In this document: piece after piece, positions 54,072-64,000 of the stretch
Layout of the letters: every line of letters begins with the position of its first letter
How positions within the stretch are numbered: position 1 is the first letter of the stretch
Origin: Bacteroidota bacterium
GTDB lineage: Bacteria > Bacteroidota > Bacteroidia > Chitinophagales > Saprospiraceae
Assembly: GCA_024743405.1 (NCBI GenBank)
Contig: JANSWP010000034.1
Location: 1 to 64,000 of the forward strand
Length of the DNA: 64,000 bases
Direction of reading: 5' to 3'
Translations under genes and position numbers: made by a program
Notes under the pieces: model-generated
Databases searched by the model: none
What the model saw: only the letters and a program-made list of their open reading frames with translations
Told to the model about the DNA's origin: nothing

Positions 54072-57000
54072 CTAACGCTTCTTCTTTGTAAATACCTCGT
54101 ATAAAATTGGAACTAATAACAGTACAAAAAATGTCGAGGTAAGTAATCCGCCAATGATGACCCAACCCATCGGTGCCCACAAAGATCCACCATTTAAAGT
54201 TAAGGGTAGTAGTCCTAAAATAGTCGTCAACGTAGTCAATAAAATAGGAATGAAACGCACTTCTGCTGCTTGTTTAGCGGCTTCTAGGATAGAAGCTCCT
54301 TCATCGCGTAAGGTATTAGCGAAATCTACTAAAATGATGGAATTATTAATGGCAATTCCGATCAAACTAGTAAAGCCAACAAAGCTGGTAAAACTGAATT
54401 TATGTCCAGTCAAAAGAAGCGCTAAAATACTTCCGATAATCGCCAAAGGCAGCGCAGAGAAAATTATCAATGGTTGACTAAATGATTTAAATTGAATTAC
54501 TAAAATTCCAAGAATGAATAACATCGCCAATGCTGATGCGATACCCAAGCCGCCAAAACTTTTATTTCGATTTTCTAAGTCACCCATATACATATAAGAG
54601 TAGCCTTCTTCCCAATTGAGTTGTTTCATTTGCTCATCAATGGCAGTGATTCGGTCGTCAAGGGTATAAGCGTTGTCTTGAAAATCAGCTAAAACAGTTG
54701 CGGTTCTCTCCATGTTGTAGTGAGAAATTTGACTTGGAGCTTCCTTAAATTCTATGTTGGCAAGATGTCTTAAAGGGATAAATTTTCCAGAATAGCTCTT
54801 TACTTTGATTTTATCAAAATCCTCTAACTTGAAACGATCTTCATAATCGTATCGCATAACAATATCATAGTCTTCGGCATCTTTATCTCTAAATCGGGCA
54901 ATTGCTGAACCTGCTACAAAACTCCGAATCGTCTTATCAATTATATGGATGGGAACTCCTAACATAGTTGCTTTATCTCTGTTAATGTCGAAATACAAAT
55001 CAGTACTTTTTGTACTAGTAGGGTTGTTGACATTATATATGCCTGGCGTATTTTGGACGATATTCTCTACTTCTTGAGCATAGGTTTCGAGTTTATTGAG
55101 TTGCTCTCCGAATATTTTTACCTCAATAGGAGCAGGACTTGGAGGTCCTTGGACGAATTCTCTAACATCAATTCGGGCACCGGAGTAGGTGTCAAATTCA
55201 TTTCTTAAGTCATCCAAAAAGATTTTAAATTCATCGACATCATATGATTTTAAAACGACAAAAAGCTCCGCAAATGATTCCGAGAAATTCCGAGAAGGAA
55301 CATTATAATAAATCATTGGATTTCCATGCCCAATATTAGAAGCATAATAGCTGACTTCTTCTTTAGACCCAAGAATAGATTCTATATAGGTTATCGCTTC
55401 GTCAGTCGCATCTAAGTTGCTGCCATTGGGCAGCTCAACGGTAATTCGGAATTGTGGTTTTTCTGCTTTTGGGAAAAAGCTAATACCAACCAATGGAAAG
55501 AGGGCTAGAGATCCAATTAACGATAATCCGGCAAAAGAAAAACTTAAGATTTTATGATTAATTGCCCAGTTTAATGCCTTTCGATAAGGACCTTCTACAA
55601 AAGATTTTAATACTCTAAAACCTGTGGTTCCAGTTCTATTTGTTGTAATGGCGAGATTAACATTGTCAGATTTAGGTTTTCTGCCTGAATTTTTTCTTAA
55701 GACTTTACTCGCCACAAATGGTGTCAAAGTGGTTGCTACAATTAGAGAGGCTATTAAAGTGGTTATAACTGTGACAGGAATACCTCGAATAAATGCACCA
55801 GTCGCATCGGGCATCATTATCATTGGCACAAAAGCCATGACGGTTGTTAAAGTGGCACTTGCCATTGGGGCAATGAGCTGTTGAGTACCTTTAATGGCTG
55901 CCTCTTTTCTAGAATAGCCCATGACAATAAATCGCTCAATATTTTCAATAATGGCAATTGAATTATCCACCAAAAGTCCCAAAGCGACCACCAAACCAGC
56001 AATTGAAATTTGTTGTAATCCATAACCTAACGAATCAACTGCCCAAAGTCCAATCAAAATGGAAAGGGGGATAGCCATCATAACGATACTCGCTGAACGA
56101 TAACCTAAAATCAAGAAAATAATGATTCCGACGAGCAAAATACCTTGCAATAAATTACTTAAAAATCCATTGATTCGTTCTTCAACTCCAGCTGATTGAT
56201 CAAAGACATATTCCATGCGTATCCCTTCTCTCATTTCAATATCCGCGAGGCGTTTTTTGATGGGATCTGCCATCGTGAAAATATTGATTCCTGGTTTGGC
56301 TTCGATATTTATGTAAATACTTCTATCGCCATTGAATCGTGCCAGCCATCGTTCTTCTTCATAATCAAAAAATACAGCAGCAATATTTTTTAAATAAATA
56401 ATCTTACCCATGTATGCCCCCACTACTGTGTTTTCGATTTGACTTAAGTTATCATAACTCCCAGAAGTCTTGACATTGAATAGTTTATTCGAAATTTTTA
56501 CGGCTCCTCCGGGAATATTTGCATTATTTGACTTAATCGCATTTTCTACATCATCCAAACTAATATTCATTTCTGCCATTTTCACAGGATTCAATGCGAT
56601 ACGAACCTGCTGCTCTGGATAGGCTTCTATTTCAATATTTCTAACTCCTTTTACTTTCTCGATTATTTTTTTTAATCGTTCCCCCTCATTTTTCATTTTT
56701 TGATAAGGTAAAACACTTGAAACTAAAGCGATTTGAAAAACCTTCACATTGGCAGTGGTAAATTTTTCAACCGTCAAGTCATACAATTCACGCGGTAATT
56801 CACCCTTGATACTGTTGATTTGTCGTTGTATTTCTTCTTCCTTATCACCTACATTTACGCCATAATCAAATTCGGTCATTATGACCATCACACCATCTCG
56901 AATGGTCGTTTTCATCTCTTTAATATCTTCCAATTCGTTGATCGCTTCCTCAATTGGATCTGCTACTTGTCGTTCAATATCCGTTGGGTTCGCTCCGGGA

Positions 57001-57152
57001 TAAATAGCGATAGTAAGTATGTTGGGCATATCCATTACAGGATCCTCACTTCGAGGCATATTTTGGAATGAAGCGATACCCAAAATGAGCAAAGTCAAAA
57101 ATGCCATGACAGTAAGGCGATAATTATTTATGGAAAATGCAGGTATATTCAT
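54072..57152 (-). CDS. RND family efflux permease (AcrB/CzcA type)
   Basis: The 1026-residue inner-membrane protein has the RND layout: one N-terminal helix, a periplasmic loop, six helices (about 325-545), a second loop, and five to six helices (about 845-1020). Conserved motifs include GALGLLVDNSIAIIENIER-like (VALGLLVDNSIAIIENIERF, about 393-412), GYRSASIVMMAIPLSILIGL, and GFTSLIGIAINNSIILVDFAN in the second half. The early PNILTIAIYPGANPTDIERQV is typical of this Bacteroidota subgroup. It pumps drugs or hydrophobic compounds by proton exchange. It is the last gene of the TolC-adaptor-RND operon. Confidence 0.93.
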   Translation of the reverse strand: MNIPAFSINNYRLTVMAFLTLLILGIASFQNMPRSEDPVMDMPNILTIAIYPGANPTDIERQVADPIEEAINELEDIKEMKTTIRDGVMVIMTEFDYGVNVGDKEEEIQRQINSIKGELPRELYDLTVEKFTTANVKVFQIALVSSVLPYQKMKNEGERLKKIIEKVKGVRNIEIEAYPEQQVRIALNPVKMAEMNISLDDVENAIKSNNANIPGGAVKISNKLFNVKTSGSYDNLSQIENTVVGAYMGKIIYLKNIAAVFFDYEEERWLARFNGDRSIYINIEAKPGINIFTMADPIKKRLADIEMREGIRMEYVFDQSAGVEERINGFLSNLLQGILLVGIIIFLILGYRSASIVMMAIPLSILIGLWAVDSLGYGLQQISIAGLVVALGLLVDNSIAIIENIERFIVMGYSRKEAAIKGTQQLIAPMASATLTTVMAFVPMIMMPDATGAFIRGIPVTVITTLIASLIVATTLTPFVASKVLRKNSGRKPKSDNVNLAITTNRTGTTGFRVLKSFVEGPYRKALNWAINHKILSFSFAGLSLIGSLALFPLVGISFFPKAEKPQFRITVELPNGSNLDATDEAITYIESILGSKEEVSYYASNIGHGNPMIYYNVPSRNFSESFAELFVVLKSYDVDEFKIFLDDLRNEFDTYSGARIDVREFVQGPPSPAPIEVKIFGEQLNKLETYAQEVENIVQNTPGIYNVNNPTSTKSTDLYFDINRDKATMLGVPIHIIDKTIRSFVAGSAIARFRDKDAEDYDIVMRYDYEDRFKLEDFDKIKVKSYSGKFIPLRHLANIEFKEAPSQISHYNMERTATVLADFQDNAYTLDDRITAIDEQMKQLNWEEGYSYMYMGDLENRNKSFGGLGIASALAMLFILGILVIQFKSFSQPLIIFSALPLAIIGSILALLLTGHKFSFTSFVGFTSLIGIAINNSIILVDFANTLRDEGASILEAAKQAAEVRFIPILLTTLTTILGLLPLTLNGGSLWAPMGWVIIGGLLTSTFFVLLLVPILYEVFTKKKR

Positions 57153-57213
57153 GATTGAAATTTTCTAAAATGGAATGATTAGGAAGCCTTCAGGAATGTG
57201 TTTTTAATACAAT

Positions 57214-58341
57214 TTAATTTATGATTATAGAATCTTCATTTTCTAAATATCCAGCTCCTTTCACTACAATAGTTTCCCCTCCATTTAATCCTTTTTTAAT
57301 CAGTAATTTATCGTCTTCTATTTTATATATTTCAACTTCTTTTTGTTTTGCTAAACTATTTTCTATGACAAATATTTGAGCTGTTTTTTGATTACCTGTG
57401 ACCAATGCATTGATTGGGATTTCGATTAATTTTTCGTTGGTACTAGTCAATATATGAACCTTGCCAATGAAACCAGATAATAGGTTTTTGCCATCAGAAT
57501 CAACTTCTATTTCCACTTCAAATGTACTCGTATAAGGGTCTGCCATACTCGCCAATTCAACTACTTTTCCTTTGAATTTTTGATTGGGAAAAGCATCAAA
57601 TTCAATGGTCGCTTCGTCACCCAATCTTACAAAAATGATGTCCTTATCTGTCAAGTTGACTCGAATCACTTTTGCCTTGTTTTTGGATCCAAAAATAAAG
57701 ACAGGCATTCCTGGATTAATCAATTCATTTGCTTCACTTAATTTTTTCAGTATGGTTCCATTTGATGGCGCAACGATTTTTGAATACCTTAAATTGAAGC
57801 CTGCCACGTTCTTATTTTGTTGACTTACATTCAATCCTGTTTTAGCAGATTCAAGTTGGTTTTTCATATTCTCTAACTGCAATTCAGCATCGTTTAATTG
57901 TTCATAAGTAGCGACACTATCTTCATATAATCCTTGTGCATTTTTGAGGTCGCGTTCGGCACGTTCAACAGCGAGTTTCGCATTTTTGATGGTGATTTCA
58001 GAGGCAGTGACTCCTAAAGTAGCCTGCTGGGTGCGAGCATTTATTTCTTCCAAATCTAATTCTGCCAAGGTTTGTCCAGCTCTAATTTGTTGTCCCTCAG
58101 CTACATATATGCGCTTAATGATGCCACCTGTTTTAAAACTTAGTTTGATCTCCTCGCTTGATGCTAATTTTCCTGTTGCGAAGACTTCTTCGCGATAATC
58201 AATAGCTTTGGCTGAAATGGTTTTTACTTTTTGGGCAGTAGATTTTACTTTTTCTGGTGTTTTTGATTCTGTCTGAGCACATTCTAAGAATAGAATAGCC
58301 CCAAAAATTAGAAGGATGCTTAATTGAAATATTGCTTTCAT
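57214..58341 (-). CDS. RND efflux periplasmic adaptor lipoprotein
   Basis: The 375-residue protein has a lipoprotein signal (lipobox LFLEC, Cys about 21) and the membrane-fusion-protein layout. A beta-barrel/lipoyl half (about 48-85: GKLASSEEIKLSFKTGGIIKRIYVAEGQQIRAGQTLAEL in parts) leads to a coiled-coil hairpin (about 95-175). The second lipoyl half (KIVAPSNGTILKKLSEANELINPG) and barrel domains follow. It links the RND pump to the TolC channel. Gaps to both neighbours (61 and 89 bp) support a single operon. Confidence 0.92.
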   Translation of the reverse strand: MKAIFQLSILLIFGAILFLECAQTESKTPEKVKSTAQKVKTISAKAIDYREEVFATGKLASSEEIKLSFKTGGIIKRIYVAEGQQIRAGQTLAELDLEEINARTQQATLGVTASEITIKNAKLAVERAERDLKNAQGLYEDSVATYEQLNDAELQLENMKNQLESAKTGLNVSQQNKNVAGFNLRYSKIVAPSNGTILKKLSEANELINPGMPVFIFGSKNKAKVIRVNLTDKDIIFVRLGDEATIEFDAFPNQKFKGKVVELASMADPYTSTFEVEIEVDSDGKNLLSGFIGKVHILTSTNEKLIEIPINALVTGNQKTAQIFVIENSLAKQKEVEIYKIEDDKLLIKKGLNGGETIVVKGAGYLENEDSIIIN

Positions 58342-58430
58342 GGTTATTTTATCGATAGGTTTTCCAAATTTTGGAAATTTGAAAAACCTTAAATATATGA
58401 AAATTGGCTTAGGAACACTGTAGGAAAAGA

Positions 58431-59804
58431 CTACTGACCTACCGCTCGCTCGAATTCGGCAAGCTTAATTTGATAATCGTATTTTGTAATAATTAATTGT
58501 TGTTCAGAATTGGTTAAACGGGTTCTCGAATCCATAAATTGGACGAGATTCGCTTGCCCTTGTTGGTATTTTTTATTGACTAACCGAAAAGCTTTTTGAG
58601 CGGCCTCTTTTTGTGCTTCTGCCAATTCGATACTTTTTAAAGTCGTTTCTAATTCATAATAAGCACTCACTACTTGCAGTCCGATTTGTTGCCGTGTTTC
58701 CGCCTTTCGCTGTTCGATGATTTCGCGGTCAATTTTTGATTGTTGGATTTTATGTTTGGTTTGTTTATTGAAAATATCCCAACTCAAGACTAATGAGCCC
58801 ATCATAAAATCATCTTCGGAAGTGAAGGAATATTCTGTACCTTGAAAGCCATAATCTCCAACCAAAGTCAAGTTAGGTAATCGATTTCCTTTGTCTAGTT
58901 TGATTTTGTTATCTGTTGCTGCAAGTGCATAATTCAATTGTTGAAATTCAGCTCGATTAGAAAAGGCCATTTCGCGAGCGGGATCTACGGTCAAAGCACT
59001 TTTAGGTAAATCTTCTGGTTGAGTGACTTCAATTGCTGTATTGTAATCTTGGTTTAACAGAAAATTGAAATAGGCTTGAGCCACCTTTTGGTTTTTTTGC
59101 ATTTCTGCCAATTGTTGCGCTACTTCTTTGACTTGAGCTTCCGCTGCATAAACCTCATCAATTGTGACTTTTTGATTTCGATAAAGACTATTTGCTGTTC
59201 TCAAATTCTCATTCACTAAGTCCATTGTATTCTGGAAAAGCTGAACACCTTCTCGCGCTTTTAAGTAGTTGAAATACCCAATTTTGACCTCTTTAATTAA
59301 TTCCTTTTTATAAATAGCTACCGAAATTTTTTCCATTTGAACCATATTTCCCTTAATTCGGTGATTGTTCAAAATCGCTGTATTGAATATTGGAAATGCC
59401 AGCTGGAGTTTGGTTTCATGTTCTGTTCTCCTTAAAAAATTAACTTCTTCATTTGGGATGGAAGGGTATTCTGGAATATCAGGGTAAGTTGGATCTGTTG
59501 CTTTCCCTATGCTGTTAATTAAGTTCAAGTTTGAAAATATCGGATTGACTAAGTCTCCGGTTGCGATCTCGAAATTCCGTCCACCCCGTGCCATTGAATA
59601 TCTGGCTTTTAAAGCTAAAGTGGGAAAAAAAGTCGCCTTTGCTTCGTCCAACGCAGCTAGGCTTTTGTCATAGGAAAGATTTTTTTGAGTCAACGCAATG
59701 TTGTTTTCCAATGCCACCTTTACATAAGTCTCAATAGGACTTTGAGCAAATCCTAAAGTTGGAAAAAGTAGAAGTAAAAGGATGATTCTAAGCGAAAAAT
59801 GCAT
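58431..59804 (-). CDS. TolC family outer-membrane efflux protein
   Basis: The 457-residue protein has a signal peptide (to about residue 21) and two OEP/TolC repeats composed of long helices and beta strands: YVKVALENNIALTQKNLSYDKSLAALDEAKATFFPTL (in parts) near the start, and AFRLVNKKYQQGQANLVQFMDSRTRLTNSEQQL near the end. It forms the outer-membrane channel of the tripartite pump with the adaptor and RND permease. It is the first gene of the operon. A solo half of the 177-306 element family lies just upstream (59823-59853). Confidence 0.92.
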   Translation of the reverse strand: MHFSLRIILLLLLFPTLGFAQSPIETYVKVALENNIALTQKNLSYDKSLAALDEAKATFFPTLALKARYSMARGGRNFEIATGDLVNPIFSNLNLINSIGKATDPTYPDIPEYPSIPNEEVNFLRRTEHETKLQLAFPIFNTAILNNHRIKGNMVQMEKISVAIYKKELIKEVKIGYFNYLKAREGVQLFQNTMDLVNENLRTANSLYRNQKVTIDEVYAAEAQVKEVAQQLAEMQKNQKVAQAYFNFLLNQDYNTAIEVTQPEDLPKSALTVDPAREMAFSNRAEFQQLNYALAATDNKIKLDKGNRLPNLTLVGDYGFQGTEYSFTSEDDFMMGSLVLSWDIFNKQTKHKIQQSKIDREIIEQRKAETRQQIGLQVVSAYYELETTLKSIELAEAQKEAAQKAFRLVNKKYQQGQANLVQFMDSRTRLTNSEQQLIITKYDYQIKLAEFERAVGQ

Positions 59805-59822
59805 AGTCTTTTAATTTTAATG

Positions 59823-59853
59823 CAATAATGCGCTAAAAAGTCCTTTTTACACA
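59823..59853. repeat. Solo half-element related to 177-306 repeat
   Basis: This 31-nt stretch matches the right end of the nested element (276-302) at about 26 of 31 positions, including CTTTTTACACAA. No left partner was found nearby. It is within the promoter region of the efflux operon. Confidence 0.45.
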
Positions 59854-59930
59854 ATTTGAAAAATTTGAATTGTCGAATAGCCTAGTTGAATCGTGAAATA
59901 AGCTGATTCGGGCTCCCTGATGGTTTTTGA

Positions 59931-62900
59931 CTATTTCACAATGGCGATCTTCTCACTCCCTAAAAATTGGTCACCTTCCATTATTAATTGATAAACACCA
60001 TTCGCTAATCCTTCTAAATTTAGAACCTTCTCGGTACCTTCCGTTTTATTCCAATTAGATTCAAAGACCAATCTTCCGACGACGTCTAGAATTTTAATAT
60101 TCAAATCATTATTCAATGATTTTCGCGACTTCAGAAAAATATGACCATTACTTGGATTGGGCATGATCTGAAATCCCATTTCGGATAAAATTTCATAAGT
60201 TTTGGTGATTTTGATTTCTTCAAAAATGGAGCAACCATTAGCGTCAATGACCTCTATTGTATAATCTCCATTGGGTAAGTTTTCAAAAGTATTAGAAGAT
60301 TGAGCAACTCCATTTAAAAAATATTCATAAGGAAATACACCACCAAATGCGTTGACAACTATGTTGTTTTCGTTAATTTCTAGATCCAATTCGATTGGAT
60401 CAGGAATGGCAATGGTGCTTGAGTTTGAAACAGTAATTCCATAGATATCAGCTACAATAAGCTCGTAAGTGCCACTCGGAATTTCCATTTCTAAATTCAA
60501 ATCACAATTACCAGAAACTTCATTAACTGGCACATCAGCAGGATTAGTATTCCAAGTAAAGGGACCTTCTCCGCCATTTAAGCATATTTCAATAATCACA
60601 GTTTCATCATTGCAATCAATGGGCGTAACACCACTTCCTTCGAAAGTCATGGTTTCATAAGTAATCACGAAATTTTCGGTTAAAATGCAGCCATTTGAGT
60701 CGATGACTTCAACTGTATAATCACCTGAAATGAGCGGGCCAAATGTATTCTCATCTTGAAAGTTTACTCCATCTAAACTATATTGGTAGGGTGTCGCGCC
60801 GCCATCAATATTTAAATTAGCAAAAGGTCCTGAAATATCGATCGTCGCAGTCAACGTGGTAGGCTCTTCAATTTCAAAATCAACCATAAAAACAAACTCA
60901 CAAACATCTTTGATATAAGCGGTATAATTACCTGATCCCATATTTTGATAAACGGGGTCATTTTGAAAATTCGCCCCATCCAAACTATATTGAAATGATT
61001 CCGCTTCACCCTCTGCCCAAATAAATAATTCCCCATCATTTGACCCGAAACAGGAAGGATTATTGATAGTAATATCTGTCAATAATTCTGGTGTTTCGAC
61101 TACGACATCTTGAATATCCAATTGGCATTCTTTTTCATCTATGACTAGAACATTATAAGTTCCCGGGGCTGTGCAAAGGAAAAAGGGGCCCATTTGGATA
61201 CCTGAAACGCCACTTAATTGGTATTGAAAATTACCCCAACCACCTTCTGCATCAATGATCAGATCATAAACATCGACAGTGATATTTGCGATGATTGGAT
61301 CTGGATTGATAATCGTTACTTCGTTGGTTTCAAAAGTGAATCCTTCTGCATCCATAACGATAAGTGTATAAGTACCTGCTCCAAGTCCAGTGAATAATTC
61401 ACTTGGCTGAAAATTAATTCCATCCAAACTATATTGTAGTGGGGGAGTGCCGCCCACCACTTGAATTTGGATAGAAGCATTCGTATCATTATAGCAAATG
61501 ATATCGTTTTCCAAAAAGGCTTGCGCATTCAGTGTATTCACTGAAATTTCAATATCTGCACTGGTATTACAGCCATTTTCATCGCGGAGTGTTAAGGTGT
61601 AGTTTCCATTATTTTGAACCGTGAAACTATTATCGTTTTGGTAGTCAGATCCATTAATGGAATATTGCAAATTTCCAGTTCCACCATTTCCGTTTGCGGT
61701 AATGTCAAAATCAATTGAACTTAAAGAAAGCGTTAATGCTGATGGGTTTTGGAGCGTAACTTCATTCGTTTCTTTAATGAAACCTTCTGTATCTAACACG
61801 GTAATGTTATATGTTCCTGATGAAAGATTTTCAAACAAGTTTTCATCCTGAAAGTCAAGACCATTAAGACTGTATTGGAATGGGGCTTTGCCTCCGTTAA
61901 CTGTTACCGAAATAGTGCCATCATTGGTATTAAAACATGAAACTTCTTGTAATAAACTTGCAAAAACATCAAGCGTATTTATTGCAATTTGTAAATCGGA
62001 AGTTGTGGTGCATCCATTTTCATCTCTTGCGGTTATTGTATAGGTTCCGTTATTTTGAACCGTGAAATTATTGTCATTTTGATAGTCAGTACCGTTAATT
62101 GAATATTGTAGATTACCTGTACCGCCGCTTGCGTTGGCGGTGATTTCAAAGTCATTTGAACTGGTGGAAAGAGCTAATTCCTCGGGGCTTTCAAGTATAA
62201 TGGTATTGGTTGAGATTTCATTTCCAAAAGCGTCTCTAACCATAGTTGAATAAGTCCCTGCAGAAAGTCCATTGAATATATCTTCATCTTGATAATCTTG
62301 TCCTGAAATAGAATATTCGAATGGGCTTGCTCCTTCAGAAACATTTATTTCAATGGAACCATCATCGATTCCAAAACAATTAATAGTTTTTAAAATGCTT
62401 GCTTGAGCAATAAAAAAAGTAGTCGCACTAGTGGTCGTTTCACAACCATTCTCATCCCTAATGAAGATTGTAAAACTACCTGGTTGCGTGAATTGAAAAA
62501 GGTTTTCATTTTGAAAATCTGTGCCATTCGAACTATAGGTCAAATTTCCTGTACCTCCACTGGCGTCAATTAATAGATCATAAATAGCTGTATTTACAGT
62601 CGCCGTAATTTCGGATGGATTCGTAATAGTGATTTGATTAGAAGTACTTTCAAAGCCGTTTTCATCTCTTACTGTGATTTGATAGGTGCCTTCCATCAAG
62701 TTTTCAAATAAACTCCCAGACTGAAAGTTTATACCGTCGAGGCTAAATTCATACGGAGCCATGCCACCCAAAACTTGCGCTTCAATGCTTCCATTATCAT
62801 TATTGTAACAATCAATATCAGAGACTAAAATGGCTTGAGCAACGGGTAAACTAACTATGTTTATATTGAATATTTGGGCGCCTAACCAGCCATTCTCTGC

Positions 62901-64000
62901 ATCTAAAACATTAAAATAAAAGATGTCCGATTTTGTGTCTGAGTCATCGTGTGTATAATTGATTGATCCATTATCAATATCCAATTGTGTAAATTGATCT
63001 CCAATGCTTAAATCAGTATTATTTAAGGAAATAATTCCGTTTTCAGGTAAAGAGAGTAGGGTGATGGTGAAATCTTCAGCATTCAAGTTTACTTTCGTAG
63101 CATTCAAATATTGATTTGAAATAATCCCTGTTTGACTTTTAATGATGGATAGTGGATTATTTAATAAATCTGGTGAATCTGGAGCATCTCCACTAGAACA
63201 AACCTCCAAACTCCACTCCTGAATACTTCCACCATCTGCATCTGGATAAAAGTCGGAAATGGTCAAACTCCATTCGCCATTTGCTTCCTCATTATTGAAA
63301 TTAGAAAGGGGCTCCAGCGGTTGGAAAATACCTGAGATGGCGGGTGGTTGTGATCCACATTGATTTTCTAAATCTGCTTGAGGTAATATTGCATGATCAT
63401 CAAATGCGACTTCCATATCGCGACCATTACAACCAAAAAAAGTAGCTGGCGCACCGGGTTGATCAAATAAAGCAACCATAGTACCTGAAGGGGAGGTCAG
63501 CGTTGCACTCATATCTCCCACATAGTTATGTAGGAGATTCATATTTTGAACCTTTATATCTAGAATGGTTTGATTCTCTGGGACAATTAGGGATGAAACT
63601 GTAGTAATAACATTACCTGTCCCAGAGCCAGGAATGTCAACAGGAACATCTTCACTAGGGTAAGTATCGCAAATGACCCCTGGTGTTTGGAAAGCATAGA
63701 TCATAGAATTACTACCTTCTCCACAAATATTTGTTCCCCTTATGCGCCAATAATAGACGGTTTCAAATTCGAGGTTTTGAGCCAAATAGAAGGTGTCTTG
63801 AGTTTGTCCTGTTTGAATAATATTAGCTCCAAAAGATGGATTGGTAGCAATCTCGATTTGATAACCACGAGCTCCTGGGTTGGGTAACCAAATTAAGCTT
63901 TGGGTAGTGTTTGAAATAGAGGCACCATTGGTTGGTGTTTTTAATTTTGTGGACGTTGGAGCCTCAAAGAAATATTGTAATGCTAGATTGATGTTTCGTG
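59931..64000 (-). CDS. Giant T9SS protein: P-domain, cadherin-like and SprB repeats (5' end outside window)
   Basis: The frame remains open to the right edge of the window, so the N-terminus is missing; at least 1356 codons are present. From the visible start there is an Fn3-like segment (ARGYQIEIATNPSFG), a proprotein-convertase P domain (PSEDVPVDIPGSGTGNV.. to ..EWSLEVCSSG) and a cadherin-like RNxxxLFxxL-type segment (ITLLSLPENGIISLNN). About ten SprB-like repeats of 75-85 residues follow (Q..C(F/Y)..NDGSI....GG..PFQYSL(D/N)G..FQ...LF..L..GTY...V.D). The T9SS type-A tail is IMPNPSNGHIFLKS...GVYQLIMEG. It is a predicted surface adhesin or filament, possibly with subtilisin-like domains outside the window. 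Confidence 0.85.
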   Translation of the reverse strand, partial: RNINLALQYFFEAPTSTKLKTPTNGASISNTTQSLIWLPNPGARGYQIEIATNPSFGANIIQTGQTQDTFYLAQNLEFETVYYWRIRGTNICGEGSNSMIYAFQTPGVICDTYPSEDVPVDIPGSGTGNVITTVSSLIVPENQTILDIKVQNMNLLHNYVGDMSATLTSPSGTMVALFDQPGAPATFFGCNGRDMEVAFDDHAILPQADLENQCGSQPPAISGIFQPLEPLSNFNNEEANGEWSLTISDFYPDADGGSIQEWSLEVCSSGDAPDSPDLLNNPLSIIKSQTGIISNQYLNATKVNLNAEDFTITLLSLPENGIISLNNTDLSIGDQFTQLDIDNGSINYTHDDSDTKSDIFYFNVLDAENGWLGAQIFNINIVSLPVAQAILVSDIDCYNNDNGSIEAQVLGGMAPYEFSLDGINFQSGSLFENLMEGTYQITVRDENGFESTSNQITITNPSEITATVNTAIYDLLIDASGGTGNLTYSSNGTDFQNENLFQFTQPGSFTIFIRDENGCETTTSATTFFIAQASILKTINCFGIDDGSIEINVSEGASPFEYSISGQDYQDEDIFNGLSAGTYSTMVRDAFGNEISTNTIILESPEELALSTSSNDFEITANASGGTGNLQYSINGTDYQNDNNFTVQNNGTYTITARDENGCTTTSDLQIAINTLDVFASLLQEVSCFNTNDGTISVTVNGGKAPFQYSLNGLDFQDENLFENLSSGTYNITVLDTEGFIKETNEVTLQNPSALTLSLSSIDFDITANGNGGTGNLQYSINGSDYQNDNSFTVQNNGNYTLTLRDENGCNTSADIEISVNTLNAQAFLENDIICYNDTNASIQIQVVGGTPPLQYSLDGINFQPSELFTGLGAGTYTLIVMDAEGFTFETNEVTIINPDPIIANITVDVYDLIIDAEGGWGNFQYQLSGVSGIQMGPFFLCTAPGTYNVLVIDEKECQLDIQDVVVETPELLTDITINNPSCFGSNDGELFIWAEGEAESFQYSLDGANFQNDPVYQNMGSGNYTAYIKDVCEFVFMVDFEIEEPTTLTATIDISGPFANLNIDGGATPYQYSLDGVNFQDENTFGPLISGDYTVEVIDSNGCILTENFVITYETMTFEGSGVTPIDCNDETVIIEICLNGGEGPFTWNTNPADVPVNEVSGNCDLNLEMEIPSGTYELIVADIYGITVSNSSTIAIPDPIELDLEINENNIVVNAFGGVFPYEYFLNGVAQSSNTFENLPNGDYTIEVIDANGCSIFEEIKITKTYEILSEMGFQIMPNPSNGHIFLKSRKSLNNDLNIKILDVVGRLVFESNWNKTEGTEKVLNLEGLANGVYQLIMEGDQFLGSEKIAIVK

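Noticed and set aside
59931-63785. Possible CRISPR-like or satellite repeat array
   Set aside because: The periodicity (about 225-250 bp) follows translated SprB repeats in one long open frame.

Overview
The window looks like chromosomal DNA from a low-GC member of the Bacteroidota, most likely a Saprospiria-type marine or wastewater bacterium. The reasons are several very large secreted proteins built from SprB-like repeats with a gliding-motility/T9SS C-terminal domain (CHU_C), a PorP/SprF-like outer-membrane protein, T9SS type-A sorting tails, a TonB-dependent receptor with a carboxypeptidase-D-like leader domain, and promoters resembling the Bacteroidota TTTG-N19-TAnnTTTG type. No rRNA, tRNA, CRISPR array or intact insertion sequence was seen.

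Layout. 1-560: nested and abutting inverted-repeat (MITE-like) elements. 585-3996: bioY, two TPM-domain genes, lemA and a DinB-family gene. 4020-4552: a cytochrome-like gene remnant and another inverted-repeat element. 4571-8934: a DUF6624 protein, an MBL-fold hydrolase and a TonB-dependent receptor. 9004-17302: a T9SS/gliding-type block (giant SprB-repeat protein, OmpA-family protein, PorP/SprF). 18406-24294: a second giant CHU_C protein. 24394-29858: a T9SS-sorted protein, a cyclase, an NhaC antiporter and an amidohydrolase split by one in-frame TAG. 29922-31551: a palindromic operator followed by a thioredoxin-like gene, a Cys-rich MarR regulator and a uracil-DNA glycosylase. 31683-40213: a retron-type locus. 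40259-49500: lipid kinase, MoaD-like protein, third giant adhesin, sulfatase and FMN-dependent alpha-hydroxy-acid dehydrogenase. 49538-53704: GNAT and M36 metallopeptidase. 54072-59804: a tripartite RND efflux operon. 59931-64000: a fourth giant T9SS protein cut by the window edge.

The most interesting region is 31683-40213. The reverse transcriptase at 38828-40213 carries retron hallmarks (NAxxH, YADD, VTG). It ends a co-directional operon of a HEAT/armadillo-like protein, a SWIM zinc-finger protein, an unknown protein, a winged-helix plus WGR-like protein, and a previously hidden 42-codon ORF that overlaps the RT start as ATGA. From memory, ARM plus SWIM partners match what has been called a type XIII retron. 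Upstream of the operon are two tandem, diverged copies of a structured element. Each has a short flanking a1/a2 inverted repeat ending in TTAGC, an 8-bp hairpin with a TTT triloop, and a long msd-like hairpin. The two copies differ by compensatory changes in all three helices. I read this as two tandem msr-msd non-coding RNAs feeding one RT, a candidate anti-phage system.

The second theme is the density of short inverted-repeat elements of different families in intergenic DNA. All functional statements are from reading sequence only; no database search was possible.
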